Made by a program: the position numbers and the translations under genes. A model generated the notes under the pieces. That model was not told the DNA's origin. It ran no database searches and saw nothing but the letters and a program-made list of their open reading frames with translations. Shown piece by piece: positions 54,754 through 63,486 of a DNA stretch of 64,000 nucleotides. Every line of letters begins with the position of its first letter. Within the stretch, counting starts at the first letter, position 1. Origin of the DNA: Chelatococcus sp. YT9 (GTDB lineage Bacteria; Pseudomonadota; Alphaproteobacteria; Rhizobiales; Beijerinckiaceae); contig NZ_JAHBRW010000002.1 in the NCBI RefSeq assembly GCF_018398315.1, positions 542,637-606,636 on the forward strand. The letters run 5' to 3'.

Positions 54754-55677
54754 TCAGCTCACAAAGACCTTCCGCCTCTTCGAGGAGCGGTCGACTGCCT
54801 CAAGCCGCTTCTGGGCATCACCCTTCATGCTGGTGCAAAGTGCGTCGAGTAGTACAGAGACGAGCATCGCCGAGCCTACATAGGAATCGAAGAGCAGGCG
54901 ATTGCTGACCCGTGATGTCAGCAGAAGATCGGCGACGCCTTCATGGTTGTTGAAGCTCGCGTCGGTGACGAGTGCGATACTCATGCCGGCCTGACGGGCG
55001 CATTCAATAGCCCGCATCGTCTCCCTGGGATGGAGCGGCATCATGAAGACCAGCATAGTGCGGCCACCGGCTGCGGCACATTGCTCGACCTGGTCCTCGA
55101 TGAACGATCCCCCGCCGGTCAGAAGCCGGACGTCAGGATGCACTTTGGCGGCGAAATAGGCGAATTGGGTGGCAAGCCCGGCCGAGGCGCGCAAACCGAG
55201 CACGGCGAGTGGCCGTGACTTTGCAAGCGCCTCGCCAAAGCTTTCGATAACGCGGGTGTCGGACAAGGATTGTCCGAGCTCTCCCAGATTGTTGGCCTCG
55301 GCAAGCACGGCCGTCTGGTAACGGTTGGTCTCGCATTGTTCCTGGGCGGCGCCTTCTCCGGAATGATTGGCGCGCAGAAACCGCCGCATTTCCAGGTAGC
55401 CGTCGAAGCCGAGGGCAACGGCAAAGCGCGTGACCGAGGGCTGGCTGACATCGGCGAGTTCCGCCAGCTCCATGCTGGAGAGAAATCCCAGTTGCGCGCT
55501 GTTCTCGATCATGCACTGGGCGATGCGGCGCTGGCCGGGCGTCAGCCTTTGGCCCGCCGCCCGGCGATCGAGCTCTGCCCGCAATGACTGTCGATCCGCC
55601 GGGTGAGCGTTCGCCCCCAACGCCGCGCTGTCTTCCGTTGTCTTGCTTGCCGCCACGTCTGCTATCCCAATGCGCAT
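54754..55677 (-). CDS. RpiR/MurR-family transcriptional regulator
   Basis: A 307-residue regulator. The N-terminal RpiR helix-turn-helix domain contains SMELAELADVSQPSVTRFAVAL (split by helix; about residues 70-92) with FDGYLEMRRFLR. A SIS sugar-isomerase-fold domain (about residues 150-280) follows, with VLGLRASAGLATQFAYF, TGGGSFIED and ALVTDASFNN. SIS domains bind phosphosugars or similar ligands. The start is uncertain: ATG at 55677 is preferred, ATG-like at 55710 possible. It lies between the convergent transporter and the cyclophilin-like cassette, and probably controls both, because shared words occur in their promoters. Confidence 0.88.
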   Translation of the reverse strand: MRIGIADVAASKTTEDSAALGANAHPADRQSLRAELDRRAAGQRLTPGQRRIAQCMIENSAQLGFLSSMELAELADVSQPSVTRFAVALGFDGYLEMRRFLRANHSGEGAAQEQCETNRYQTAVLAEANNLGELGQSLSDTRVIESFGEALAKSRPLAVLGLRASAGLATQFAYFAAKVHPDVRLLTGGGSFIEDQVEQCAAAGGRTMLVFMMPLHPRETMRAIECARQAGMSIALVTDASFNNHEGVADLLLTSRVSNRLLFDSYVGSAMLVSVLLDALCTSMKGDAQKRLEAVDRSSKRRKVFVS

Positions 55678-55746
55678 CAGCCACTCACAGATCTGTATTA
55701 TTATATTCATTCGGTGGGCGCGCGCATAATTTTGTGCGCATGGAAA

Positions 55747-55775
55747 AGGCCAGGGCCGCGATGCGGCCCTGGCCT
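55747..55775 (-). terminator. Bidirectional intrinsic terminator
   Basis: A perfect 13-bp stem (55747-55759 with 55763-55775) with a GAT loop. The minus strand reads into TTTT, the plus strand has TTTTTT a few bases on. It ends the minus-strand cassette stopping at 55801, before the RpiR gene, so the regulator has its own promoter. Confidence 0.8.
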
Positions 55776-55800
55776 GCGCTTTTTTGGGACTGCCCCTGTC

Positions 55801-56346
55801 TCAGGCCGCCGCGACGAGCCTTGAGAAGGCCTGCACTTCTGCTGGTTTGCGGTGCGGAAAGGCGACGCCGAGGTTCCACGGGAAGATAAAATGGATCCAG
55901 CGATGCATGCGGATGACGTAGGTCATCATGGCGCCAGTCAGTTCGACATATTCGTCCTTGGTGGTCAGCGTCTCCAGTGTATCTGAATACATCTGCCCCA
56001 CTTTATGCATATTCGTGAGCCCGAGGTCGGTCATGAATTCAAATACATTGAACGTGCCTGTCAGGAACTCGCGCGTCATGCGGTTCAGCGTTGCGAGCTC
56101 CATATCCTCATATTGGGAAATCTTCAGCAAACGGTACATCACGTCGGCACCGACCAGCATCATATAGGCTTCAAGATGAACCAGCACGGAGAAGGACTGC
56201 TCGCCGCTCCCCGCACCACTGTCGATCACACCCCAGCGAATCTTCTGGATCTCCTCGGGCTCTTCAAACCAGACCCGATCAATCTCCTTCTCGATGATTG
56301 CCTTGGCTTCCCGCCAGTCACCGGTGAACTTCGCAAGTGCGGACAT
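55801..56346 (-). CDS. All-helical protein, cucumopine-synthase C-domain-like (tentative)
   Basis: A 181-residue protein predicted to be nearly all helical, with no signal peptide. Distinctive segments are EEPEEIQKIRWGVIDSGAGS, FSVLVHLEAYMMLVGADVMY, and MHRWIHFIFPWNLGVAFP near the C-terminus. The start ATG overlaps the stop of the upstream cyclophilin-like gene (TGATG-type coupling), with GAGGGCAGCCTG as ribosome-binding site. Cucumopine/mikimopine opine synthases consist of a cyclophilin-like N-terminal domain and a C-terminal helical bundle. This gene and its partner may be the same two parts as separate proteins. This is a hypothesis from my memory of that family and not a computed match. 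Confidence 0.45.
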   Translation of the reverse strand: MSALAKFTGDWREAKAIIEKEIDRVWFEEPEEIQKIRWGVIDSGAGSGEQSFSVLVHLEAYMMLVGADVMYRLLKISQYEDMELATLNRMTREFLTGTFNVFEFMTDLGLTNMHKVGQMYSDTLETLTTKDEYVELTGAMMTYVIRMHRWIHFIFPWNLGVAFPHRKPAEVQAFSRLVAAA

Positions 56347-56768
56347 CAGGCTGCCCTCCGGACATTGATTTCGACGATATTGCGCCGCGGCTGCGTGACG
56401 GTCTGCTCATAGACCTCTGTGCCGAGCTGCTGGAGTTTCGCGAGATCCTCTTCGAACACCTCAGCGAATTTATTCACATTCGCGCTCTCCGTGATCTTGC
56501 CATAGGTCAGGCAGATCGACTGGCCAGGCGCATAAAGGTAGACGGCGCCGGGATGGCGCTGAACCATATTGTTGCGGCCGAGATGGACAATGCGCGTCGG
56601 CATCCAGATCGCTTCGCCGGAGATGACGACGTGGCCGAGCACACTCTTCAGGGGCAATTGGGTGAGCACCTGCGCGACGACATCGGGATTCTCTTCGACA
56701 AGAAGTCTAGCCCGGAAGGATAGACCGACGCTGGGTGCGTCGAACTCCAGGATTTCGGATGACGACAT
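56346..56768 (-). CDS. Cyclophilin-like protein (DUF3830/cucumopine synthase N-domain-like)
   Basis: A 140-residue cytosolic protein predicted as a beta-barrel of the cyclophilin-like/DUF3830 type: LSFRARLLVEENPDVVAQVL, LPLKSVLGHVVISGEAIWMP, GAVYLYAPGQSICLTYG, and a C-terminal TVTQPRRNIVEINVRR strand. The start is supported by AAGGAGGCCCC. It overlaps by one base with the next gene, so the two products probably form a complex. Family members are uncharacterised or are the N-terminal domain of opine synthases (known for cucumopine synthase). It is next to an opine/polyamine-type ABC transporter. Confidence 0.5.
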   Translation of the reverse strand: MSSSEILEFDAPSVGLSFRARLLVEENPDVVAQVLTQLPLKSVLGHVVISGEAIWMPTRIVHLGRNNMVQRHPGAVYLYAPGQSICLTYGKITESANVNKFAEVFEEDLAKLQQLGTEVYEQTVTQPRRNIVEINVRRAA

Positions 56769-57583
56769 GGGGCCTCCTTGGGTGGTCAGAATGAAAATAT
56801 CAGCGCTGTCTGTTTATGTATAAAACCATTCATATTGTCAACGAATGAAAAGAAACATTCTCCGAAAGTGCCCAGTTCTGGAGTTGGCGCGGCCCGGCAG
56901 GCAATGGTTTGCTTTCAAGCTGAGGATGAGCAGCGCCTGTCGGCAGGACCGCGGAGGTCATGCAACCATAACCCGCGGTCGTCTTCGAACGTGAGCGAAG
57001 AGAGGACGGCGGCGCAGTGCGGAGGACGGTGAGCTCATGCAGCTCGCCCGAGCGATCCTTGAACCCCCAGGTGTTCGATATCCAGCGTCATCACTGTCCA
57101 TAGAGCATGGCGCCTCACCTTCCAGATGACGGTAGAGCCCACGTCGCGTTCATCGCGACCAACATTCGAAGACTTGAAGGCATTGCTGACTGGAATACTG
57201 TGTGCGCTCCGTCATCCACGAGAAGGCGGGATGAAAGGAGCTGGCACCTCACGCCGGCGCGAAGTGAGGGTTAGGTGCGGAGCTCAGAGCGCCGGGCTCA
57301 TTCCCACCGCGGATGCGTGCCTGCGCCCAAGCCTGCCTGCGAGGTGGGCACGGCTTTGCAAGGTTCCAGCGAGCTAGTAAGCGGTCGCAACGACTTCGGT
57401 GCGATCTGCCGACCGGTCAACGCACGCGGCGGCATCAGCGCAACGGGCGTCGACAAGTTCAGTTCCTCTGTCGGCCGCGCCAGGGTGGTGGAAGGGCACG
57501 ACTGCAAGGCCGACATAGCTGGCATCCCGTCCCATCACGCGGTATGGAAGCATTGGCCTGTTGACACCTTTCGGCGCCGAGCC
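56769..57583. other. Long intergenic region, promoter plus unassigned DNA
   Basis: About 815 bp. The left 100 bp are AT-rich and contain TTCATATTG (56829-56837) and CGAATGAA (56842-56849), shared with other promoters of the cluster. The rest has short frames on both strands without ribosome-binding sites. A minus-strand frame starting MLPYRVMGRDASYVGLAVVP near 57555 has natural composition but is only about 59 codons, possibly a gene remnant. Confidence 0.4.
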
Positions 57584-58354
57584 TCAATGGCTCAAGATCC
57601 GTGACAGGAATTCTCGCGTCCGGGGGCTGCGCGCATCACTGAAGAACCGTTCCGGCGGCGCGACCTCGACGATGCGGCCGGCATCCATGAACACGACCCT
57701 GTCGGCTACCGCGCGCGCGAAGCCCATTTCGTGAGTGACACAGATCATGGTCATGCCGTCACGCGCCAGATCGATCATGGTGTCCAGCACTTCCTTGACC
57801 ATCTCGGGATCGAGCGCGGAGGTCGGTTCGTCGAAGAGCATCACCTTGGGACTCATGGACAAGGCACGCGCGATCGCGACGCGCTGCTGTTGGCCGCCGG
57901 ACAGTTGCGCAGGATACTTGTCCGCTTGATCACGGATGCGGACACGCTCCAGCAAGGTGATCGCTGTCGCGCGGGCATCGCTACGGCTCGCCCTCCCGGT
58001 TTTAACCGGCGCTAGCATGCAATTTTCAAGGACGGTCAGATGCGGGAAAAGATTGAATTGTTGAAAAACCATTCCGATATCGCGGCGAATATTTTCGATA
58101 TTCGCCATGCCATCGGATACCTCAGCCCCGTCGAAGCGGATTTCGCCGCTCTGATGGCTCTCAAGCTGGTTGATGCAGCGGATGAGTGTGGATTTTCCGG
58201 ACCCGGATGGGCCACAGACAACTATCTTCTCACCGCGCCGCACCGTGAGGTCGACATCGTTCAACGCCTGAAATTTGCCGAACCACTTGCTCACGCTCTT
58301 CAGCGTGATCAGCGCGGCGTCTGCGAGAGATGAGCTGTCCGCGGCAACAAACAT
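57584..58354 (-). CDS. Polar amino acid ABC transporter ATP-binding protein (GlnQ/HisP-type)
   Basis: A 256-residue ATPase. Walker A is GPSGSGKST (about residue 50), Q-loop [15 protein letters not shown], signature [15 protein letters not shown], Walker [16 protein letters not shown] and the H-loop [14 protein letters not shown], exactly the pattern of polar amino acid importers. No TOBE domain is present, as expected. The ATG at 58354 has GGAGCAACTTGCC upstream and lies 14 bp after the binding-protein gene, so it is the last gene of a four-gene operon. Confidence 0.95.
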   Translation of the reverse strand: MFVAADSSSLADAALITLKSVSKWFGKFQALNDVDLTVRRGEKIVVCGPSGSGKSTLIRCINQLESHQSGEIRFDGAEVSDGMANIENIRRDIGMVFQQFNLFPHLTVLENCMLAPVKTGRASRSDARATAITLLERVRIRDQADKYPAQLSGGQQQRVAIARALSMSPKVMLFDEPTSALDPEMVKEVLDTMIDLARDGMTMICVTHEMGFARAVADRVVFMDAGRIVEVAPPERFFSDARSPRTREFLSRILSH

Positions 58355-58368
58355 GGCAAGTTGCTCCG

Positions 58369-59172
58369 TTAAAGGTCGCTCGTCAGCTTCGGGAGATCGC
58401 TATGCAACCACTTGCGATTGACTTGGTTCAATTCGCCCGAAGCCAGCATATCGCCGATGTGGCTGTTGACCTCGGCAGCCAACGCGTCACTGCCCTTGCG
58501 CATCGCAACGCCTTGCACCTGCTGATAAAGCACGAATTTCGTCTCATAGGTCGCCGCAAGTTGCTTTGCCAATTCGAGCGCCACAAGCGAACTGACAACC
58601 GCCGCATCGACCTGCCCCGCGAGAACAGCTTGATAGACAGCCGTGATCTCATCAAAGCGTTGGATCTTGGTGTTGGAAGGCGCATTCTTGGTAACCTGCG
58701 TGTCTTGCGGACTACCGCGTGCCACGCCCACGGACAAGCCGCCGAGATCCGCGTAGCTTTTGATGGGAAGATCTTTGCGCGCATAAAGGACGCCCTGGAT
58801 CGCTGCGTAAGGTTGCGAAAACAGCACCTGCTCAGCGCGTTCCTTGGTGATAGCCAGGGACGCAACCAGCATATCGACCTTACCGGTCTGCAGAAAGGGA
58901 ATACGGTTGGGGCCGGTTATCGGCACGAGCTTGACCTTGAGCCCCATTCGCTTCGCGAGGGCTTTAGCGACATCGATGTCAAAGCCATCAGGCTCATTCT
59001 TTTCGTTCATGATTCCGAAGGGCGGAAAATCGACGAGGACGCCGACCTTGAGCTCGCCCGCGGCCTTGAGCTCCTGCAAATTGCTTGGTTGCTGCGCCAC
59101 CGCCGTGGTCGCCAGCGAGAGCCCGAAAACCACTGTCGCAAAGCGCGCGAATCTCTTCACAAGATCGACCAT
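58369..59172 (-). CDS. Polar amino acid-type ABC substrate-binding protein
   Basis: A 267-residue periplasmic binding protein (SBP_bac_3). The signal peptide ends TTAVAQQ. The core has [40 protein letters not shown], and [20 protein letters not shown]. The ligand-binding Arg in that last motif region (ERAEQV) fits amino-acid-like ligands, but hydroxy- or sugar-acids are also possible given the neighbours. The start at 59172 is set by AAGGAGGAGGATAGG; the longer frame to 59196 includes this ribosome-binding site. Confidence 0.93.
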   Translation of the reverse strand: MVDLVKRFARFATVVFGLSLATTAVAQQPSNLQELKAAGELKVGVLVDFPPFGIMNEKNEPDGFDIDVAKALAKRMGLKVKLVPITGPNRIPFLQTGKVDMLVASLAITKERAEQVLFSQPYAAIQGVLYARKDLPIKSYADLGGLSVGVARGSPQDTQVTKNAPSNTKIQRFDEITAVYQAVLAGQVDAAVVSSLVALELAKQLAATYETKFVLYQQVQGVAMRKGSDALAAEVNSHIGDMLASGELNQVNRKWLHSDLPKLTSDL

Positions 59173-59217
59173 CCTATCCTCCTCCTTGAAATACATCGTG
59201 TTCTTATGGCTGAGCTT

Positions 59218-59871
59218 TCAACGAACGGCCGGAGACAGCTTCCGCTCGAGGCGAGCGCTCAGCAGTGAAAGCGGCCAACAGAGCGTGAAGTAGATGCAAG
59301 ACACAATGCCAAAGACCAGGAACGGCCTGAATGTGGCATTGTTTATGATTTGCCCAGTTCTCGTGAGCTCAACAAACCCGATCAGCGCCGTGACTGAAGT
59401 CGATTTGATCAACTGCACGATAAAGCCAACTGTAGGTGGCAACGCAATCTTGAAAGCTTGTGGAAGCACGACATAAGTCATCGCTGTCACATACGTGAGG
59501 CCCAGCGCCTTCGATGCCTCCACCTGACCTCTGGGGACCGCCTCGATGCTACCCCGCCAAATGCCGCCGAGATAAGCGCTCGCGTGCAGGGTCAAGCCGA
59601 GCGCCGCCGCGAGCCAGACATTGATGTCGTATCCGACTACATTCGCCCCGAAGAACACGAGCGCAAGCTGCATCAGCAGAGGCGTTCCCTGAAACACCAC
59701 GATATAGCTTGCGGCGAGGCGCCGGCCCATGCCCCAGCTTCCTGTGCGAAGCAACGCAACCGCCATTCCACCAATTCCGCCGCCGATCAGGGCGATCAGC
59801 GACAAAAGCAGGGTAAATTGGGTGGCAAGAAGGATGGTTGTGAATTCAGCAAAGCCAAAAGGACGTATCAT
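59218..59871 (-). CDS. Polar amino acid ABC transporter permease
   Basis: A 217-residue permease of the HisMQ type with about five helices. TM1 is TLLLSLIALIGGGIGGMAVAL. The EAA coupling loop is GQVEASKALGLTYVTAMTYV (about residue 120). The segment SYIVVFQGTPLLMQLALVFF is the typical HisMQ signature (R/Q-G-T-P-L-L). It follows the first permease after 8 bp. The ribosome-binding site AGGCTCGG is weak, so coupling is likely. Confidence 0.93.
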   Translation of the reverse strand: MIRPFGFAEFTTILLATQFTLLLSLIALIGGGIGGMAVALLRTGSWGMGRRLAASYIVVFQGTPLLMQLALVFFGANVVGYDINVWLAAALGLTLHASAYLGGIWRGSIEAVPRGQVEASKALGLTYVTAMTYVVLPQAFKIALPPTVGFIVQLIKSTSVTALIGFVELTRTGQIINNATFRPFLVFGIVSCIYFTLCWPLSLLSARLERKLSPAVR

Positions 59872-59879
59872 TGCCGAGC

Positions 59880-60548
59880 CTACTTTTCAGGATAGGCGAA
59901 CATGACCCTTGACGCCACGTGAAAAACCCACGCAAAGCCGATGCCCATGATAAAATATATCGCCGTAACGATGAGATAGACCTCGAAATTCGAGAAAGTC
60001 TGCGACGCAATATCGTTCGCCACCGAGGTCAACTCCTCAGCCGATATGGCGGAGATAACGCTCGATTGCAGGATGAGAAGAACATACTGGCTGGTGAGCG
60101 CCGGGTACACAGCCCGAATGGCAGGTCGAAGCACGACATAGACGAAGATTTGTGCCTTGCCGAGACCCAACGCCTTGCCCGCCTCGACCTGTCCCCGTGG
60201 AACAGCCTCGATCCCGGACCGCAGGATTTCGGTAACATAAGCGCCTACATTCAACGCCATGGCAATGAGTGCCGCGACGTCGGGAGAAAACCGAACGCCA
60301 AGTGAAGGCAGACCAAAGAAGACAATAAATATCTGCACCAAAAATGGCGTATTGCGAACGGTCTCTACATAGCCGGAAACGATGAGCGCCGGCAACCTCG
60401 GCCCTGACGTGCGAATAATGGCGCAGGGCACAGCCAGAGCCAACCCGATCGCCATCGCGGTTGCCGACAGCTGGATCGTCATCCAGGCTCCGGCAAGAAG
60501 TTCGGGCAGCCTGTCAAGTATCGGCTCGAAGCGAAAATTGTAATTCAT
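59880..60548 (-). CDS. Polar amino acid ABC transporter permease
   Basis: A 222-residue permease of the HisMQ type. It contains MTIQLSATAMAIGLALAVPC (TM1), VETVRNTPFLVQIFIVFFGL (the R-N-T-P signature) and EAA loop GQVEAGKALGLGKAQIFVYV. The start at 60548 follows AAGGGTGCC. The ATG also overlaps the stop (TGA) of a 50-codon upstream frame with a strong ribosome-binding site, so translation may be coupled to it. First transporter gene of the operon. Confidence 0.92.
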   Translation of the reverse strand: MNYNFRFEPILDRLPELLAGAWMTIQLSATAMAIGLALAVPCAIIRTSGPRLPALIVSGYVETVRNTPFLVQIFIVFFGLPSLGVRFSPDVAALIAMALNVGAYVTEILRSGIEAVPRGQVEAGKALGLGKAQIFVYVVLRPAIRAVYPALTSQYVLLILQSSVISAISAEELTSVANDIASQTFSNFEVYLIVTAIYFIMGIGFAWVFHVASRVMFAYPEK

Positions 60549-60697
60549 GGCACCCTTGTGCACCCGAGCGCACGGGCTTTGAGGTGAGCCGTCGTGACCA
60601 CGCGGCGACTGCGGTTCAGCGCGTCCGCATCGGCGCGGACGACAAGGCGTTGACGGCCAACTAATTTGACCGCGCTCGCAGACATCGTTCTCGGCAT
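60545..60697 (-). CDS. Possible 50-residue leader peptide of the ABC operon
   Basis: A minus-strand frame MPRTMSASAVKLVGRQRLVV continuing to ...GCTRVP-stop. It has the strong ribosome-binding site GGCGGGGAGGGGAT and ends in an ATGA overlap with the first permease start at 60548. The product is basic, with no membrane helix, and is unrecognised. It may be a regulatory leader or a translational-coupling peptide. Chance occurrence is possible. Confidence 0.4.
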   Translation of the reverse strand: MPRTMSASAVKLVGRQRLVVRADADALNRSRRVVTTAHLKARALGCTRVP

Positions 60698-60865
60698 ATC
60701 CCCTCCCCGCCTACTCGCCGTTGCCGCGAGGAGACATGGCAACATAGCAAATAGGCACAACTTCAGTCAACTTAGATAAATTACGCAAAATCAATGGGAT
60801 AGAAACTTTCCGCGATTGACAGGCTCGTAACTTATCAAATAAGTTCGGCCAGAAAGGAGCCGCAG
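60698..60865. promoter_or_regulatory. Divergent promoter region with palindromic operator
   Basis: AT-rich DNA between the divergent ABC and GntR operons. A perfect inverted repeat AACTTAT-CAA-ATAAGTT lies at 60829-60845, 20 bp before the regulator start. A looser AACTTA-containing element lies at 60769-60782. These are candidate operators for the GntR regulator. Confidence 0.55.
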
Positions 60866-61582
60866 TTGGCCTCAGACGGAAACTATCTCTCGAGCCGGGT
60901 TGCGGATCGCCTCATCGAGCTCATCGCGCTGAAGGAATTTGGCGTTGGCGATCCACTGCCTGCTGAATCCGAGCTTGCCGAACGGTTCGGCGTGAGCAAG
61001 CCTGTGGTTCGCGAAGCGCTTAAGCAGCTCGCGGTTTTCGGTGTCGTTGAGCTCCGGCAGGGCCGCGTCGCGCGGATCCGCGCTCTGGATTCCTCAGCCC
61101 TCGAAGGCTTCTATCGTCTCGCTATACGCTCCAGTGACAATGGGTTTCGCGAGGCCGTCGAGCTGCGCCGCGCAGTCGAAGTCGATCTGGCCGAGCTCGC
61201 GGCCAAGCGCGGCACGACAGAAACATTGGCGCCCTTGCACGCCGCATTCTTGAAGATGCAGCGGAACGTCGATTCACTCGAGCCGTGGCTTGAAGGCGAT
61301 TTCGCGTTCCATATGGCGCTAGCCGATGCATCAGGCAATTCAATCATGCGTCATACGCTCCACGGGTTGAGCGGCGTGCTTCGCTACACCATGCGTGTTC
61401 TGGGCCTGCAGAGTGATCTGCGCGACGCACGGGTGACGTTGCGTCGCCACCAGCTGGTGCTGGACGCCGTGATGGCCGGTGACGGCCCTGCGGCGGCAAT
61501 CGCCATGCGTCAGCATTTCGATGTTCTGTGGCCGTTCGTCGATATCATCAGCAACGACCGCAGCCGCCTGGCGCGCATCTAG
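60866..61582 (+). CDS. GntR-family regulator (FadR/FCD type)
   Basis: A 238-residue regulator. The N-terminal winged helix-turn-helix has LPAESELAERFGVSKPVVRE (about residues 32-51) and ALKQLAVFGVVELRQGRVAR. The C-terminal FCD domain (about 85-220) has ELRRAVEVDLAELAAKRG, FHMALADASGNS and RRHQLVLDAVMAGD, including metal-binding His positions. FCD regulators sense organic acids or sugar acids. The TTG start at 60866 has AGGAGCCGCAG upstream. It heads an operon with three catabolic genes, is divergent from the ABC operon, and sits next to a perfect palindrome. Confidence 0.93.
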   Translation: MASDGNYLSSRVADRLIELIALKEFGVGDPLPAESELAERFGVSKPVVREALKQLAVFGVVELRQGRVARIRALDSSALEGFYRLAIRSSDNGFREAVELRRAVEVDLAELAAKRGTTETLAPLHAAFLKMQRNVDSLEPWLEGDFAFHMALADASGNSIMRHTLHGLSGVLRYTMRVLGLQSDLRDARVTLRRHQLVLDAVMAGDGPAAAIAMRQHFDVLWPFVDIISNDRSRLARI

Positions 61583-61598
61583 AAAGGTGCTCAAGGAC

Positions 61599-62522
61599 AT
61601 GCCCGTTCAAGACCGCGTTGTTCTGCAGATGACCGATTTGCCCGACCGGGTCGTGGCGGCGCTTCGCGAGACGTTCGATGTGGTGCGGTATCCTTCTTCG
61701 CCTCACGAGCAGGCCCGCTTTCTGCAACTCCATGGCGAGCAGATCAAAGCGGTCGCGGGAACCGGAAAGAGTGCTGTCACCGCCACGCTTCTCGACAAGC
61801 TCCCTAATCTTGAGATTATTTCGGTTACATCTGCAGGACTGGATGGTCTTGATGTGATGGCCGCCGAAGCACGCGGTATAAAAATTGCTAACACATCCAC
61901 CATACTGGCCAATGAAGTCGCAGATCTTGCTTTATGGCTGCTCGTGTCCGTGGCCCGCAACCTGGTTCCGGCTGACAACTTTGTAAGAACTGGCCTCTGG
62001 CTGAAAGGCAGTTATCCGCTCGGCCGCTCCGTAGCGGGAATGAAGGTTGGCATCCTCGGCCTCGGCCATATCGGGAAGGCGATCGCAAGTCGCCTCGCCA
62101 TCATGGGCGCATCGATCGCCTATTGCGGCCGACAGCAGCAAGCCGGTACCACCCTTCCCTACTTCAAGACTCCTATCGAACTCGCGGCTTGGGGCGACTG
62201 CCTTGTCGTCAGTTGCCCCGGCAATGTGGAAACGCGAAATTTGGTCAGCGCGGCGGTTCTCCGCGCCCTCGGCCCTTCAGGCATTCTGATCAATGTCGCG
62301 CGCGGCACCGTGGTCGATGAAGATGCGCTGGTTACCGCCCTCAGCGAGGGCACAATCTCTGGCGCGGGCCTGGATGTATTCGCTCATGAACCCGACGTCC
62401 ATCCGGGACTGTTGCAGAGCAACCGTACGACCCTCTTGCCCCATGTCGGAAGTGCCACCCACGAGACGCGCGCCAGAATGGGTCAGGCCATGGTCGACGC
62501 CCTTCTGAACTACTTCCGATAG
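61599..62522 (+). CDS. D-isomer-specific 2-hydroxyacid dehydrogenase
   Basis: A 307-residue NAD(P)-dependent enzyme that interconverts 2-hydroxy- and 2-oxo-acids. The nucleotide-binding motif is KVGILGLGHIGKAIASRLA (about residue 150). The catalytic Arg lies in INVARGTVVDEDAL, the Glu in SGAGLDVFAHEP and the His in LLPHVGSATHETR. The length fits glyoxylate/hydroxypyruvate reductase-like members. The start at 61599 is 16 bp after the regulator stop, with AAGG upstream. In this operon it may reduce the product of the aldolase. Confidence 0.92.
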   Translation: MPVQDRVVLQMTDLPDRVVAALRETFDVVRYPSSPHEQARFLQLHGEQIKAVAGTGKSAVTATLLDKLPNLEIISVTSAGLDGLDVMAAEARGIKIANTSTILANEVADLALWLLVSVARNLVPADNFVRTGLWLKGSYPLGRSVAGMKVGILGLGHIGKAIASRLAIMGASIAYCGRQQQAGTTLPYFKTPIELAAWGDCLVVSCPGNVETRNLVSAAVLRALGPSGILINVARGTVVDEDALVTALSEGTISGAGLDVFAHEPDVHPGLLQSNRTTLLPHVGSATHETRARMGQAMVDALLNYFR

Positions 62523-62726
62523 GTCTATCGCCATGCGACGAGAAGGCTCGTTGGGCTGCTGCATCGCTGCCGGGTATCGGAAGCGATGAGGGTGAGATCG
62601 CCGCTCTCGCAACAACCGGCTCCAACACCGCAAGCCCGGCGAGCCGGCACGAAAAGAACGAAACGAGCCTAGTAGATCGCGCCCCAATCAAAGTTCGAAT
62701 TGGGCTTCAACAGAATCGGAGAGGAA

Positions 62727-63479
62727 ATGATACCGGTGCCGCACATCAGCCGCCCGCCCCGCGCTCTCGTCGAGGGGCTCGCAAGTATCGGGGCCGCGAC
62801 CGCGAGTAGCGAATTGTACAAGCTGGGAATTCGCAATCCCTTCATGCGTGGTCCTGCGCCTCATACCAGGGGCAAGAGGATCGCTGGCCCAGCCATCACT
62901 CTCCAATTCATGCCGAAGCGCGAGGACCTATACGGCGAGAGCGAGTATACTGACCGGGAAAAGCAGCTCCACCGCCATGCGCTCTACCATTCTGAGCCTG
63001 GCGATATCGTTGTCGTGGACGCCCGGGGAGACATGGACAGCGGCATCTTCGGCGAGATGATGCTGACGTATTTCGCCGGAAAAGGCGGCGCGGGCATGGT
63101 AATCGACGGCTGCATCCGCGATTCTGCCAAAGCATTCAATCTCGACCTGGGCCTTTGGCTGCGCGGCACTACGCCGAACTTTCACACCCAGACCGTGCTT
63201 ATGCCGCATGCCGTGAACGTCCCAATCGCCTGTGGAGGCGCCTTTGTGGTCCCCGGCGACATCATCATCGCTGACGACGACGGCGCAGTCGTCGTTCCAA
63301 TTGCTCTCGCGGAGGAAGTGCTCAAGCACGGAAGCCAACACGCGGATTGGGAGGACTTCTCACGCGAACAACTGGCGCGCGGCGGAGATCTTCGCCGCTA
63401 TTACCCGCTTGCTCCCGAAGCAGAGGAGGAATTCGCCCTTTGGCAGGCGAGACAATCATCCGGGTCCGGGCACGAGTGA
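62727..63479 (+). CDS. RraA-like aldolase/decarboxylase family protein
   Basis: A 250-residue protein of the RraA/HMG-aldolase family. Characteristic segments are MRGPAPHTRGKRIAGPAITL, DIVVVDARGDMDSGIFGEMM and GMVIDGCIRDSAKAFNLDLG (G-x-x-D-G-x-x-R-D, metal and substrate site, Arg/Asp about 138-139). Later comes VVPGDIIIADDDGAVVVP. Catabolic members cleave 4-hydroxy-4-carboxy-2-oxo acids or decarboxylate oxaloacetate. The start at 62727 follows GGAGAGGAA. It lies between the dehydrogenase and an enolase-superfamily gene, indicating an aldol cleavage step. Confidence 0.88.
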   Translation: MIPVPHISRPPRALVEGLASIGAATASSELYKLGIRNPFMRGPAPHTRGKRIAGPAITLQFMPKREDLYGESEYTDREKQLHRHALYHSEPGDIVVVDARGDMDSGIFGEMMLTYFAGKGGAGMVIDGCIRDSAKAFNLDLGLWLRGTTPNFHTQTVLMPHAVNVPIACGGAFVVPGDIIIADDDGAVVVPIALAEEVLKHGSQHADWEDFSREQLARGGDLRRYYPLAPEAEEEFALWQARQSSGSGHE

Positions 63480-63486
63480 GGCAGCC

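Noticed and set aside
58330..59268. A 312-codon plus-strand frame across the binding-protein gene
   Set aside because: Antisense to a clear SBP_bac_3 protein; composition is unnatural.
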